Source of the DNA: Succinatimonas sp. UBA7265
Lineage (GTDB): Bacteria > Pseudomonadota > Gammaproteobacteria > Enterobacterales > Succinivibrionaceae
Assembly (NCBI GenBank): GCA_002473165.1
Contig: DKSD01000068.1
Location: forward strand, 6,242-70,241
DNA length: 64,000 bases
Direction: 5' to 3'
Below, piece after piece: positions 9,029 to 16,436 of the stretch. Position 1 is the first letter of the stretch, and each line of letters starts with the position of its first letter. The position numbers and the translations under genes are program-made. The notes beneath the pieces are model-generated. The model made no database searches. It was not told the DNA's origin and saw only the letters and a list, made by a program, of their open reading frames with translations.

Positions 9029-9827
9029 TCCGGAGAAGGCAGACTTTTCTCAAAATTCTCCCGGGCCTCAACCCGGGTTTACGCTCGCGGGCGATCCCCG
9101 TGGCCATACGCTGGCCGTGCTCCACGGCTGGGCGGCGGATTCGGCGTTTACCGCCGCCTTAGGCAGCCTCTTTCCTGAATACCGCGTAATGCTCATCGAT
9201 CTGCCGGGTTACGGCAAAAGCCGGGCGCTTGCAGGAAGCGTCGGCCATTTTGCTGAGCAGGTGCGGCTGCTGTGCGGCATCATCCCCGAAGGCGCCGCGC
9301 TCATGTGCTGGTCGCTCTCCTCCCTCTACGGGATCGCCATGTGCGCCGCCTCCCGGCGCATCCGCGCCCTCATCACCGTCTGCGGCTCTCCAAGGTTTCC
9401 CGAAGGGGAAAGCTATCCCGGGCTTCCCGCGCGCATCATCGGCAAACTGAGACACAGCTTTACCAAAGACCGCGCCTCCCATTTGGTAAAGCTTTTTTAC
9501 GCCGGGCAGCGCCGCGGCCTGTGCGGCGAGCGCATCGCCTCCTGTTTTGAGAACTTCACCATGCCCCCCTATGAAGTGCTGCGCGAGGGAATTGAGACCA
9601 TGGCAGAGCGCGATGAGCGCAAGATCTTCTCCAGGCTGCGCCTGCCGGTTTTACTGATCTACGGAGCTTTGGATCAGCTCGTGCCTGTCTCCCAGCAGGA
9701 CTTTTTGGCCCGCCCTCCCCGCTGCGCCTCGCTGATCCTAAGACACTCAGGCCACATGCCTTTTCTCTCAGAGCCGGAAAAATTCGCCTCCGCCGTGCGC
9801 TCGTTTCTTGCAGGGCTTTCAGCCTGA
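9021..9827 (+). CDS. bioH: Alpha/beta hydrolase, probable pimeloyl-ACP methyl ester esterase BioH
   Basis: A 268-residue alpha/beta hydrolase with a BioH-like layout: VLHGWAADS (oxyanion region), IDLPGYGKSR, ITVCGSPRFP, YGALDQLVPVS (Asp) and RHSGHMPFLSEP (His). BioH frees pimeloyl-ACP from its methyl ester in biotin synthesis. Oddly, the nucleophile elbow reads CWSLSS where E. coli has GWSLGG, so the usual G-x-S-x-G small residues are lost though the serine remains. The start at 9021 (MCDPEKADF) overlaps ribB; an in-frame ATG at 8988 lies deeper inside ribB and is less likely. E. coli bioH neighbours nfuA near pckA, and nfuA is 3.4 kb away here. No other biotin genes are in the window. Confidence 0.72.
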   Translation: MCDPEKADFSQNSPGPQPGFTLAGDPRGHTLAVLHGWAADSAFTAALGSLFPEYRVMLIDLPGYGKSRALAGSVGHFAEQVRLLCGIIPEGAALMCWSLSSLYGIAMCAASRRIRALITVCGSPRFPEGESYPGLPARIIGKLRHSFTKDRASHLVKLFYAGQRRGLCGERIASCFENFTMPPYEVLREGIETMAERDERKIFSRLRLPVLLIYGALDQLVPVSQQDFLARPPRCASLILRHSGHMPFLSEPEKFASAVRSFLAGLSA

Positions 9828-9981
9828 ATACCGCGACCAGGCAGCATTAGTTTCCTCGGCTTTTGTCTGTTTAATTTCCTTTTTTATCATCTTGTTATAA
9901 AAATTTCCGCAATTTTGCTGAAGACGGCTGTAAAAATCGCCGTTACTAAAGATGAAGGGTTAGAGTGTCCGGAGTTTGGTC

Positions 9982-10590
9982 ATGGAAGTTGCAAGCTATG
10001 CTGCCAACATTGCGCCGCCGGTCTTCTCGCAAAGCGTAGAGGAGGCCAAGCGGGACAATTATGCCCGCCAGACCATCCCGCAGCCCCAGAATTCCCAAAA
10101 TTCGCAGCAGTCAGGCGAGGCGCTGTCCCAGGGCACCACCGGAACCAACTCGTCGCTGTATGCCCAGACTGAGGGCTTGATCCGCGCCGCTGATGACAAG
10201 AGCGGCGGCAAAGGCGGCAGGCAGGACAAGAGCTCAGGGAAAGAAGAGAAAGGCCGCGCTGAAGCGCGCGGCGGGGCCTCGGTTGCGCAAGCAGCCAAAA
10301 GTTCCGGCGCCGCTGCCGCCGCGCGCGTAAGCTCAGGCAGTTTCAGCGCCGCGGAAAGCGCTTCGCAGTCTGTCTCCGCCTCTTTTGCGGGAGCTGCCGC
10401 GTCTGCGGACTCAAAGAGCGAAAAAAGCGAGATCCGCAAAGCCGGCATGAACGCCTTTGCGCGCTTCTCGGCTCAGGCGCTCAGCTCCATGAACGGTGAC
10501 GATCAGCTGCATGCCAGAGCGGTTGCCACCCGTTACAACGGCATCTTAAGCGACTACCGCCCGGGCATTAACATCTCAGTGAGGGTCTGA
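9982..10590 (+). CDS. Uncharacterised low-complexity protein with conserved-looking ends
   Basis: A 202-residue protein that I do not recognise. The N-terminus (about residues 1-35, MEVASYAANIAPPVFSQ then RRDN-like KRDNYARQTIP) and the C-terminus (HARAVATRYNGILSDYRPG...) look folded or motif-like, while residues about 35-145 are rich in Ser, Ala, Gly, Lys and Gln and are probably disordered. There is no signal peptide or membrane segment. An ATG at 9982 with GGAG seven bases before it is preferred over the TTG at 9976. The gene stands alone between bioH and the convergent greB, with a 154-bp AT-rich upstream gap. It is GC-rich and codon-usage looks native, so it is probably a real gene. Function unknown. 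Confidence 0.65.
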   Translation: MEVASYAANIAPPVFSQSVEEAKRDNYARQTIPQPQNSQNSQQSGEALSQGTTGTNSSLYAQTEGLIRAADDKSGGKGGRQDKSSGKEEKGRAEARGGASVAQAAKSSGAAAAARVSSGSFSAAESASQSVSASFAGAAASADSKSEKSEIRKAGMNAFARFSAQALSSMNGDDQLHARAVATRYNGILSDYRPGINISVRV

Positions 10591-10628
10591 ACATTCGGGT
10601 CTGATCCCCTTCCGGACGTAATCAGTCC

Positions 10629-11246
10629 TTATTTCACCAAGGTCTTGAGATACTCGTTCTCGATCTCTTTTTGCTCTTCCTCGGAGAGCTCCGCCACCGG
10701 TTGGTCATCCTCGGAATTTTCATCGTGCAGATAGGTGTCATAAAGCTCCTGCTCGGTAAACCAGTCCGGGGATTTGTAAGCTATCCTGTTGACGTACCAA
10801 GTGCGATTACCTTTGGGGGTGCGCACGACGGCCTCATCGTCCACGGCCTTGCCCAGCAGCGCTTTGGCCATGGGCGAATCTATGGAAATGTAGTTGTCCC
10901 GCCCGAAAATCTCCTCAGATCCCACGATGCGGATCTGCAGGATCTTTTCCTCGTCATCGCCTGACTCGATCTCAACATAGGCGCCGAAAAACACTTTGCC
11001 TTGCTGCTGGGGGTTGTACTCGACCACCTGCAGATCGTTCAGGCAGTGCCTCAGATAGCGCACTCTCCTGTCTATCTGGGCCAAAAGCCGCTTGTTGTAG
11101 TGGTAATCGGCGTTCTCCGAGCGATCGCCCAGCGAGGCGGCCCACGCCACCTTTGCTGTAACGTCCGGTCGTTTGGTGTTCCACAGATAGTCGAGCTCTT
11201 TATGCAACTGATCGTATCCGTCACGCGTTATATATGGCAGTTTCAT
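10629..11246 (-). CDS. greB: Transcription elongation factor GreB with an acidic C-terminal extension
   Basis: The first ~158 residues match E. coli GreB closely (TREGY-like TRDGYDQL, WAASLGDRSENADYHYNKR, GKVFFGAYVEIE, SPMAKALLGK). GreB enters the RNA polymerase secondary channel and stimulates cleavage of backtracked RNA; the coiled-coil tip acidic residues fall in the GDRSENADY segment. The protein is 205 residues, about 47 longer than usual, and the extra tail is strongly acidic (HDENSEDDQPVAELSEEEQ). Some of the extension follows directly after the FKBP-like domain. It is convergent with the unknown gene at 9982 and followed in position by pckA, as in E. coli where greB lies near pckA. 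The role of the tail is unknown. Confidence 0.92.
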   Translation of the reverse strand: MKLPYITRDGYDQLHKELDYLWNTKRPDVTAKVAWAASLGDRSENADYHYNKRLLAQIDRRVRYLRHCLNDLQVVEYNPQQQGKVFFGAYVEIESGDDEEKILQIRIVGSEEIFGRDNYISIDSPMAKALLGKAVDDEAVVRTPKGNRTWYVNRIAYKSPDWFTEQELYDTYLHDENSEDDQPVAELSEEEQKEIENEYLKTLVK

Positions 11247-11255
11247 AAATCACCT

Positions 11256-11292
11256 AAAAACAGAACCCGGCATGCATATACATGCCGGGTTC
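11256..11292 (-). terminator. Intrinsic terminator of pckA
   Basis: Perfect 12-bp stem (GAACCCGGCATG / CATGCCGGGTTC at 11263-11274 and 11281-11292) with a 6-base loop, then TGTTTTTAG on the minus strand, 35 bases after the pckA stop. Confidence 0.9.
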
Positions 11293-11326
11293 GCTGTTAA
11301 AGAACTGTCTTCAGCAGTAAATCAAA

Positions 11327-12940
11327 TTACAGCTGAGGACCGGCCTTCTTCAGGGCGCCGTCTTTGTCGAAGTCAGCAAACTTGGCAAAGTTCTTGATGA
11401 AGCGCTGGGCCAGATCCTTGGCCTTCGTCTCCCACTCGGAGGCATCTTTGTAGGTGTCGCGCGGATCGAGAATGCCGCTGTCAACGCCGTGGAGCTCGGT
11501 AGGAACCTTGAAGGAGAAGTACGGGATGGTCTTGGTCGGAGCCTTGTCGATGGAGCCGTCAAGGATGGCGTCGATGATGCCGCGGGTATCCTTGATGGAG
11601 ATGCGCTTGCCGGTGCCGTTCCAGCCGGTGTTGACCAGGTAAGCGTTAGCGCCGGAGGCGTTCATGCGCTTAACAAGCACGTCAGCATAGGTGGTAGGAG
11701 GCAGTGACAGGAAAGCTGCGCCGAAGCAAGGCGAGAAGGTCGGGGTCGGCTCGGTGATGCCGCGCTCGGTGCCGGCCAGTTTGGCGGTGAAGCCGGAGAG
11801 GAAGTAGTACTTCGTCTGGTTCTTGTCCAGCAGGGACACCGGAGGCAGCACGCCGAAAGCGTCAGCGGAGAGGAAGATCACGCGCTGAGCGGCAGGGCCC
11901 TTGGAGAGAGGACGAACGATGTTCTTAATGTGGAAAATAGGATAAGAAACACGGGTGTTCTCAGTCACGGACTTGTCGGCGAAATCGACATTGCCCTTGG
12001 CATCGGTCGTGACGTTCTCAAGCAGGGCGTCGCGGTGAATGGCGTTCCAAATGTCAGGCTCATTCTCTTTGGAGAGGTTGATGACCTTGGCATAGCAGCC
12101 GCCTTCAAAGTTGAACACGCCGTCGTCATCCCAGCCGTGCTCGTCGTCGCCGATCAGCAGGCGCTTCGGATCGGTGGAAAGGGTGGTCTTGCCGGTGCCG
12201 GACAGACCGAAGAAGATGGCGGTGTTCTTGCCTTCCTTGTCGGTGTTAGCAGAGCAGTGCATGGCAGCGATGCCCTTGAGCGGCAGGAAGTAGTTCATCA
12301 TGGAGAACATGCCTTTCTTCATCTCGCCGCCGTACCAGGTGTTGAGGATGATCTGCATGCGCTCAGTCAGGTTGAAGACCACAGCGGTCTCGGAGTTCAG
12401 GCCGAGCTCTTTGTAATTGGTGACCTTGGCCTTGGCGGCATTCAGAACCACGAAGTCAGGCTTGAAGCTCTGGAGTTCCTCAGGGGTCGGGCGGATGAAC
12501 ATGTTGGTGACGAAGTGAGCCTGCCAGGCAACTTCCATCACGAAGCGGATGCTCATACGGGTGTTGGCATTGGCGCCGCAGAAGCAGTCAACCACGTAAA
12601 GTTTCTTGTTGGAGAGCTCTTCGCCGGCGAGCTTCTTCAGTGCTTTCCAGGACTCAGTGGAGAGAGGCTTGTTGTCGTTCTTGAAGCCCTCAGTGGTCCA
12701 CCAGAAAGTGTCTTTGGTGGTGTCGTCTTTGACGATGAACTTGTCTTTAGGGGAACGGCCGGTGTAGACGCCTGTCATGACGTCAACGGCGCCCATATTG
12801 GTCACAACGCCCTTGTCGTAGCCGGTCAGGCCTGCGACAGTCTCATCAGCGAACAGCTGCTTGTAGGTAGGGTTGTAAGTGATGCTGGCAGCGGAAGAAA
12901 TTCCGTACTTAGCTAAATCAAGCTCGTCGTATAAGCTCAT
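11327..12940 (-). CDS. pckA: Phosphoenolpyruvate carboxykinase (ATP)
   Basis: A 537-residue ATP-type PEP carboxykinase, nearly colinear with what is known of the Anaerobiospirillum succiniciproducens enzyme. Walker A-like [11 protein letters not shown], the [22 protein letters not shown] metal/kinase-2 segment (shorter part quoted: [11 protein letters not shown]) and TGRSPKDKF are intact. In succinate-producing rumen and gut bacteria the enzyme runs towards oxaloacetate, fixing CO2 and making ATP, and is the entry to the reductive branch to succinate; that direction is inference from the family. The start at 12940 (MSLYDE) follows GGAG with 8 bases between; a longer frame begins at 12955. A terminator-like hairpin sits in its leader. 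Confidence 0.97.
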   Translation of the reverse strand: MSLYDELDLAKYGISSAASITYNPTYKQLFADETVAGLTGYDKGVVTNMGAVDVMTGVYTGRSPKDKFIVKDDTTKDTFWWTTEGFKNDNKPLSTESWKALKKLAGEELSNKKLYVVDCFCGANANTRMSIRFVMEVAWQAHFVTNMFIRPTPEELQSFKPDFVVLNAAKAKVTNYKELGLNSETAVVFNLTERMQIILNTWYGGEMKKGMFSMMNYFLPLKGIAAMHCSANTDKEGKNTAIFFGLSGTGKTTLSTDPKRLLIGDDEHGWDDDGVFNFEGGCYAKVINLSKENEPDIWNAIHRDALLENVTTDAKGNVDFADKSVTENTRVSYPIFHIKNIVRPLSKGPAAQRVIFLSADAFGVLPPVSLLDKNQTKYYFLSGFTAKLAGTERGITEPTPTFSPCFGAAFLSLPPTTYADVLVKRMNASGANAYLVNTGWNGTGKRISIKDTRGIIDAILDGSIDKAPTKTIPYFSFKVPTELHGVDSGILDPRDTYKDASEWETKAKDLAQRFIKNFAKFADFDKDGALKKAGPQL

Positions 12941-12953
12941 TGTCTTTCTCCAC

Positions 12954-12975
12954 AAAAAATCCGAGATGATCTCGG
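12954..12975 (-). promoter_or_regulatory. Terminator-like hairpin in the pckA leader
   Basis: On the minus strand CCGAGA-TCA-TCTCGG is followed at once by ATTTTTT, ending 14 bases before the pckA start and next to its Shine-Dalgarno sequence. It looks like a short intrinsic terminator or attenuator; a role in control is inference. Confidence 0.5.
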
Positions 12976-13027
12976 CGTAATTTTTACTTTGACAATTTTA
13001 CAGTAAATTAGGGGCAGATCCTAATTA

Positions 13028-13040
13028 TGAAAAATTTTCA
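13028..13040. promoter_or_regulatory. Palindrome in the pckA upstream region
   Basis: TGAAAAATTTTCA is an odd-length perfect palindrome within a 324-bp AT-rich gap between pckA (minus) and nfuA (plus). It could be a repressor or activator site; it does not fit the CRP or FNR consensus. The rest of the gap holds the pckA leader hairpin, an AGGGGC/GCCCCT repeat near 13145-13158, and the nfuA promoter. Confidence 0.3.
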
Positions 13041-13201
13041 CACCATTATTTTTCGCCCTCGTTATTTTCCCGTTACCTGCTTGTAATTTATAAGATAAGT
13101 GTGCATTCCTGGCATACAAACGGCACCGCTTTTCCGGGGGATTAAGGGGCCTGCCCCTGCAAATCTCTATCAGGGAAAAACGTCACTCTTGACGTGAAAT
13201 G

Positions 13202-13207
13202 TATAAT
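13202..13207 (+). promoter_or_regulatory. Candidate -10 box of nfuA
   Basis: Perfect TATAAT 58 bases before the nfuA start. A CGTCA-CTCT-TGACG inverted repeat (13181-13194) sits directly upstream where a regulator could bind. No clear -35. Confidence 0.4.
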
Positions 13208-13264
13208 CCTTAATGCACACTAAAACAAAGGTCTGCCGTGCCGGCACAACCTCAGGACACAAAA

Positions 13265-13858
13265 ATGAGCAAAATTTCAGTAAGCGACAAGGCCCAGGAA
13301 TACTTCCTCAAGATCATCACCAAACAGAACATGAAAGGCCTGGCCATCCGCCTGACCGCCACGAATCCGGGCACGCCGGGAGCCCAATGCGGCATCCTCT
13401 ACTGCCCCAAGGAGTACATCACTCCCAACGATGAGCATTTCCAGATGAAAGGCTTTGAGATCGTGATCGACTCAGGCGTCAGTTCCTTCCTTGATGACTC
13501 TGTCATCGACCTGGGCAAAGATGACGACGGCGGCGATCTGCTGACATTCCACGCGCCCAACCTCACGAAGAGCCCGCTGCCTGATGACGCGCCGCTGCGC
13601 GACAAGATCGACCTTTTCATTAAGAACGTCGTCAGCCCCTCACTGGCAGGCCACGGCGGCGCCGTTGAGCTTGCAGGCGTCACTGACGACGGAGTGGTTC
13701 AGGTCAGGTTCGAAGGCGGCTGCCTGGGGTGCTCCCTGGCCTCGGTAACGCTGCAAGACGGCATCAAGAGCCAGCTGACCCAGGCATTCCCCGGCATGAT
13801 CAAAGATGTCGTGGACGTGACAAACCACGTAAAGACCGATGAGACCTACCAGGCCTGA
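13265..13858 (+). CDS. nfuA: Fe-S biogenesis protein NfuA
   Basis: A 197-residue two-domain protein: a degenerate A-type domain (about residues 1-100) and a C-terminal Nfu domain with the cluster-binding motif GGCLGCSLASVTL (CxxC). NfuA carries [4Fe-4S] clusters to targets such as aconitase and helps under iron or oxidative stress. Start at 13265 (MSKISVS) follows AGGA eight bases upstream; the frame also runs back to a GTG at 13238. It is divergent from pckA and followed by a strong terminator. In E. coli nfuA lies close to bioH and pckA, so the region is a rearranged version of that neighbourhood. Confidence 0.94.
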   Translation: MSKISVSDKAQEYFLKIITKQNMKGLAIRLTATNPGTPGAQCGILYCPKEYITPNDEHFQMKGFEIVIDSGVSSFLDDSVIDLGKDDDGGDLLTFHAPNLTKSPLPDDAPLRDKIDLFIKNVVSPSLAGHGGAVELAGVTDDGVVQVRFEGGCLGCSLASVTLQDGIKSQLTQAFPGMIKDVVDVTNHVKTDETYQA

Positions 13859-13892
13859 GGCTGATTAGCCGCGAAAGCCTGGCTGCAAACTT

Positions 13893-13928
13893 AAAGGCCC
13901 GCCCCGGATCTCTCCGGGGCGGGCCTTT
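13893..13928. terminator. Bidirectional terminator between nfuA and araA
   Basis: Perfect 15-bp stem (AAAGGCCCGCCCCGG at 13893-13907 with its complement at 13914-13928), six-base loop, T-run on the plus side and A on the other. It ends both the nfuA transcript and the sugar operon. Confidence 0.92.
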
Positions 13929-13943
13929 TGTGCTGTGCGGATA

Positions 13944-15383
13944 TTAGCGGTTGCTCAGCTTCATCAGATCGGCTTCGGTGGTGTCATCGCCGATGGTGAT
14001 GAGTTCCGTGCCGGTGAGTTTGCAGAAGAGCTCGACATCGCGCCTGTCCAAAGCGGTCGATACCACGCTGTGGTGCGCGCCGCCTGCATAGCACCAGCCG
14101 GCGGTGCCGATGCTGAAGTTCGGCTTGTGGCGGAACATGATCCTGGCAACCGGCAGTTTCGGCATCGGCTTGGGCTGTTTGACCAGCTCGATATCCGCGC
14201 AGACGATGCGGTAATGATCGCCCATGTCAACCATGCTCACCTGGATGCCGTCGCCCTGCACGCCGTCAAAGACCAGGCGGGCGGGATCTTCCTTGCCGCC
14301 TATGCCTAAAGGCAGAACCTGGATTTCAGGCTTGGTGGCCGCGAAATCGACCGGCACCTCCAGCATGTGAGAAGCCAGCTCAAGCTCTTTGCCCTCGGTC
14401 AGATCGTAGGTGTAATCCTCGATAAAGCCGGTGTGCCCCTTGCGGCCTTTGGCCAAGTTCATGAACACCGCAGAAAGCGCCGAAGTCTTGTAATCGCCCT
14501 CAGGGCCAAAGCCGATGCCCCTGCCCATCAGGTTTTGGGCGGCAATGCCGGGGAGCTGCTTCATACCGTGCAGGTCCTGGAAGGTGTCGGCAAAAGCGCC
14601 AACTTTGTTTTGGGCGAGGAATTTGTCCAAAGCCACTTCGTAACGGGCCTGCTCGCGCACCGAGTCGATGCGATCGGTCTTCATCACGTACTTGCTCTTG
14701 TACTCGTCCATCTTCTTGTCGATCTCTTTGTCGGTCACGGCATTGATGATGTCGACAAGATCGCCCAAGGCAAAGTAGTTGCACTCCCAGCCGTAAACGA
14801 TCTGGGACTCCACGCGATCGCCGTCGGTTACAGCGACTTCACGCATGCTGTTGCCAAATGAGGCGACTTTGAGGTGGCGGGAGAAGTTGATCGCACGCGC
14901 CACGTCGATAAAGCGGCGGATCTCCTCTAAGACTTTCTGATGACGGTAGTAACCGGCAACCACCTGATGGCGGATGTGCATGCGGGCGAGGATAAAGCCG
15001 TACTCGCGATCGCCGTGCGCAGACTGGTTAAGGTTCATGAAATCCATGTCTATGGAATCATACGGCAGCTTCTCATTGGCCTGGGTGTGCAGGTGCAGCA
15101 GCGGCTTGCGCAGTTCCTGCAGGCCCTTAATCCACATCTTGGCCGGGGAGAAAGTGTGCATCCAGGTCATGACGCCGATGCAGTCTTCATCGCACTGGGC
15201 TTTGCGCATGTCTGCAATGCAGGTCTCGGAATTGATGACCGTAGGGAGCAGCACGACCTCGCAGACGCCTTTGAACTGCTCGTTAAAGAAACGGGTCATC
15301 TCGGCGGCGTCAGCGGCGACGTGCTTTAAGCACTCATCGCCATAAAGATCCTGGGAACCGACGACAAAATAAAGTTTATCCAT
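13944..15383 (-). CDS. araA: L-arabinose isomerase
   Basis: A 479-residue AraA that interconverts L-arabinose and L-ribulose using Mn2+. The four active-site residues can be placed: Glu in GFGPEGDYKTSA, Glu in GHTGFIEDYTYDL, His in ASHMLEVP and His in GGAHHSVVS. It is the last gene of a minus-strand operon with an ABC sugar importer (72 bases after the second permease). Ribulokinase (araB) and the epimerase (araD) are not here, so the pathway must be finished by genes elsewhere. Co-transcription with the importer suggests that the transporter carries L-arabinose or a sugar that yields it. The regulator is not in the window. Confidence 0.94.
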   Translation of the reverse strand: MDKLYFVVGSQDLYGDECLKHVAADAAEMTRFFNEQFKGVCEVVLLPTVINSETCIADMRKAQCDEDCIGVMTWMHTFSPAKMWIKGLQELRKPLLHLHTQANEKLPYDSIDMDFMNLNQSAHGDREYGFILARMHIRHQVVAGYYRHQKVLEEIRRFIDVARAINFSRHLKVASFGNSMREVAVTDGDRVESQIVYGWECNYFALGDLVDIINAVTDKEIDKKMDEYKSKYVMKTDRIDSVREQARYEVALDKFLAQNKVGAFADTFQDLHGMKQLPGIAAQNLMGRGIGFGPEGDYKTSALSAVFMNLAKGRKGHTGFIEDYTYDLTEGKELELASHMLEVPVDFAATKPEIQVLPLGIGGKEDPARLVFDGVQGDGIQVSMVDMGDHYRIVCADIELVKQPKPMPKLPVARIMFRHKPNFSIGTAGWCYAGGAHHSVVSTALDRRDVELFCKLTGTELITIGDDTTEADLMKLSNR

Positions 15384-15455
15384 TTGTTACTGTCCTTTAG
15401 CAGCGCCCCGCAAACGAGGCGCCGGGTTAATGTCTGTTTGTTAAAGTGAAACCTG

Positions 15456-16421
15456 TTACTTAATCACCGTCAGCGATTCGCGGTCGGCGAACACGGCCAC
15501 AAAGATCAGGAAGACGATGCCCTGAATGAGCTGCATGAGCTGCGGGGTGAAACCGATCATGGTCAGGCCGGAGGTCAGCACCACGTACAGCAACGAGCCG
15601 ACGACGCAGTTTTCGAACCTCACCATGGCGCCGCCTGAAATCGGCATGCCGCCTAACACCAGAGCGATCAGGATCTGGGTTTCCAGCATGCTGCCGCCTG
15701 AGGAGGTGACCGAGCCGATCTTGATGGCGCTGATAAACGCGGCAAAACCGGTAATGGCGCCTGCGAGCACATAGATGAAGAACTTCATGCGATCGGTGCG
15801 GATGCCGGCGAACATGGCAGCCTTCTCGCCTGCGCCGATGGCTTTCAGATCCGTGCCGAAACGGGTGAACGTAAAGCAGATGTAGCCGATCACCACCACC
15901 ACGGCGGTGCAGACGACCTTGAAAGTCGTGCTGTCGAGCATGATGAGCTCAGCTGATCCTGCCACCGGCGAATTCGTGGTCAGGTACTTAATCAGGCCGC
16001 GGAACAGGAACATCGTGCAGATCGTCACGATGAAGGATTTGATCTTGCGGTTTACGTAGAAGAATCCGTTCACTGCGCCGATGGCGGCGCCGGTGGCAAT
16101 GCCTGCGATGATCGCCAGCGGAATGCTGTAATTGGACACATAGCAGACCACAATGCACGACAGGCCCAGGATCGAGCCCTGGGAAAAGTCCAGGCCGCCT
16201 ACTGTCATAATGAAGAACACGCCCATGGACGCGATCATGATGACGTAAACCTGGGACATGGCCAGCGGCAGATGCCTGAGCATGCGCCCGTTAGTCAGGA
16301 AGTTGAAGAGGATAACCATCAGCACCAGGCCGATGATCGGCAGCAGCGCGCGTACCAGCTTCATGGTCTGTGCGGATTTGAGCTGCTTTTCCTTGCTATT
16401 GGCAGCGACAGCTTGAGTCAT
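15456..16421 (-). CDS. ABC sugar transporter permease (RbsC/AraH family), second of two
   Basis: A 321-residue integral membrane permease with ~8-10 hydrophobic stretches and the BPD_transp_2 family pattern (GGLDFSQGSILGLSCI, GAVNGFFYVNRKIKSFIVTI, GSVTSSGG...LGGMPISGGAMVRFE). It forms the inner membrane channel for a monosaccharide together with the other permease in this operon. It starts 15 bases after the ATPase stop and is followed by araA. Two different permeases with one double ATPase is the layout of the galactofuranose (YtfRT-YjfF) type rather than that of AraFGH, which uses one permease. Substrate is inferred from araA. Confidence 0.88.
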   Translation of the reverse strand: MTQAVAANSKEKQLKSAQTMKLVRALLPIIGLVLMVILFNFLTNGRMLRHLPLAMSQVYVIMIASMGVFFIMTVGGLDFSQGSILGLSCIVVCYVSNYSIPLAIIAGIATGAAIGAVNGFFYVNRKIKSFIVTICTMFLFRGLIKYLTTNSPVAGSAELIMLDSTTFKVVCTAVVVVIGYICFTFTRFGTDLKAIGAGEKAAMFAGIRTDRMKFFIYVLAGAITGFAAFISAIKIGSVTSSGGSMLETQILIALVLGGMPISGGAMVRFENCVVGSLLYVVLTSGLTMIGFTPQLMQLIQGIVFLIFVAVFADRESLTVIK

Positions 16422-16436
16422 GATATTTCTCCTCCG

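Noticed and set aside
11930..12916. 328-codon open frame opposite pckA
   Set aside because: Shadow caused by biased codons in a highly expressed gene.
13020..13045. CRP site upstream of pckA
   Set aside because: TATGA...TCACA halves are one base off the required spacing.
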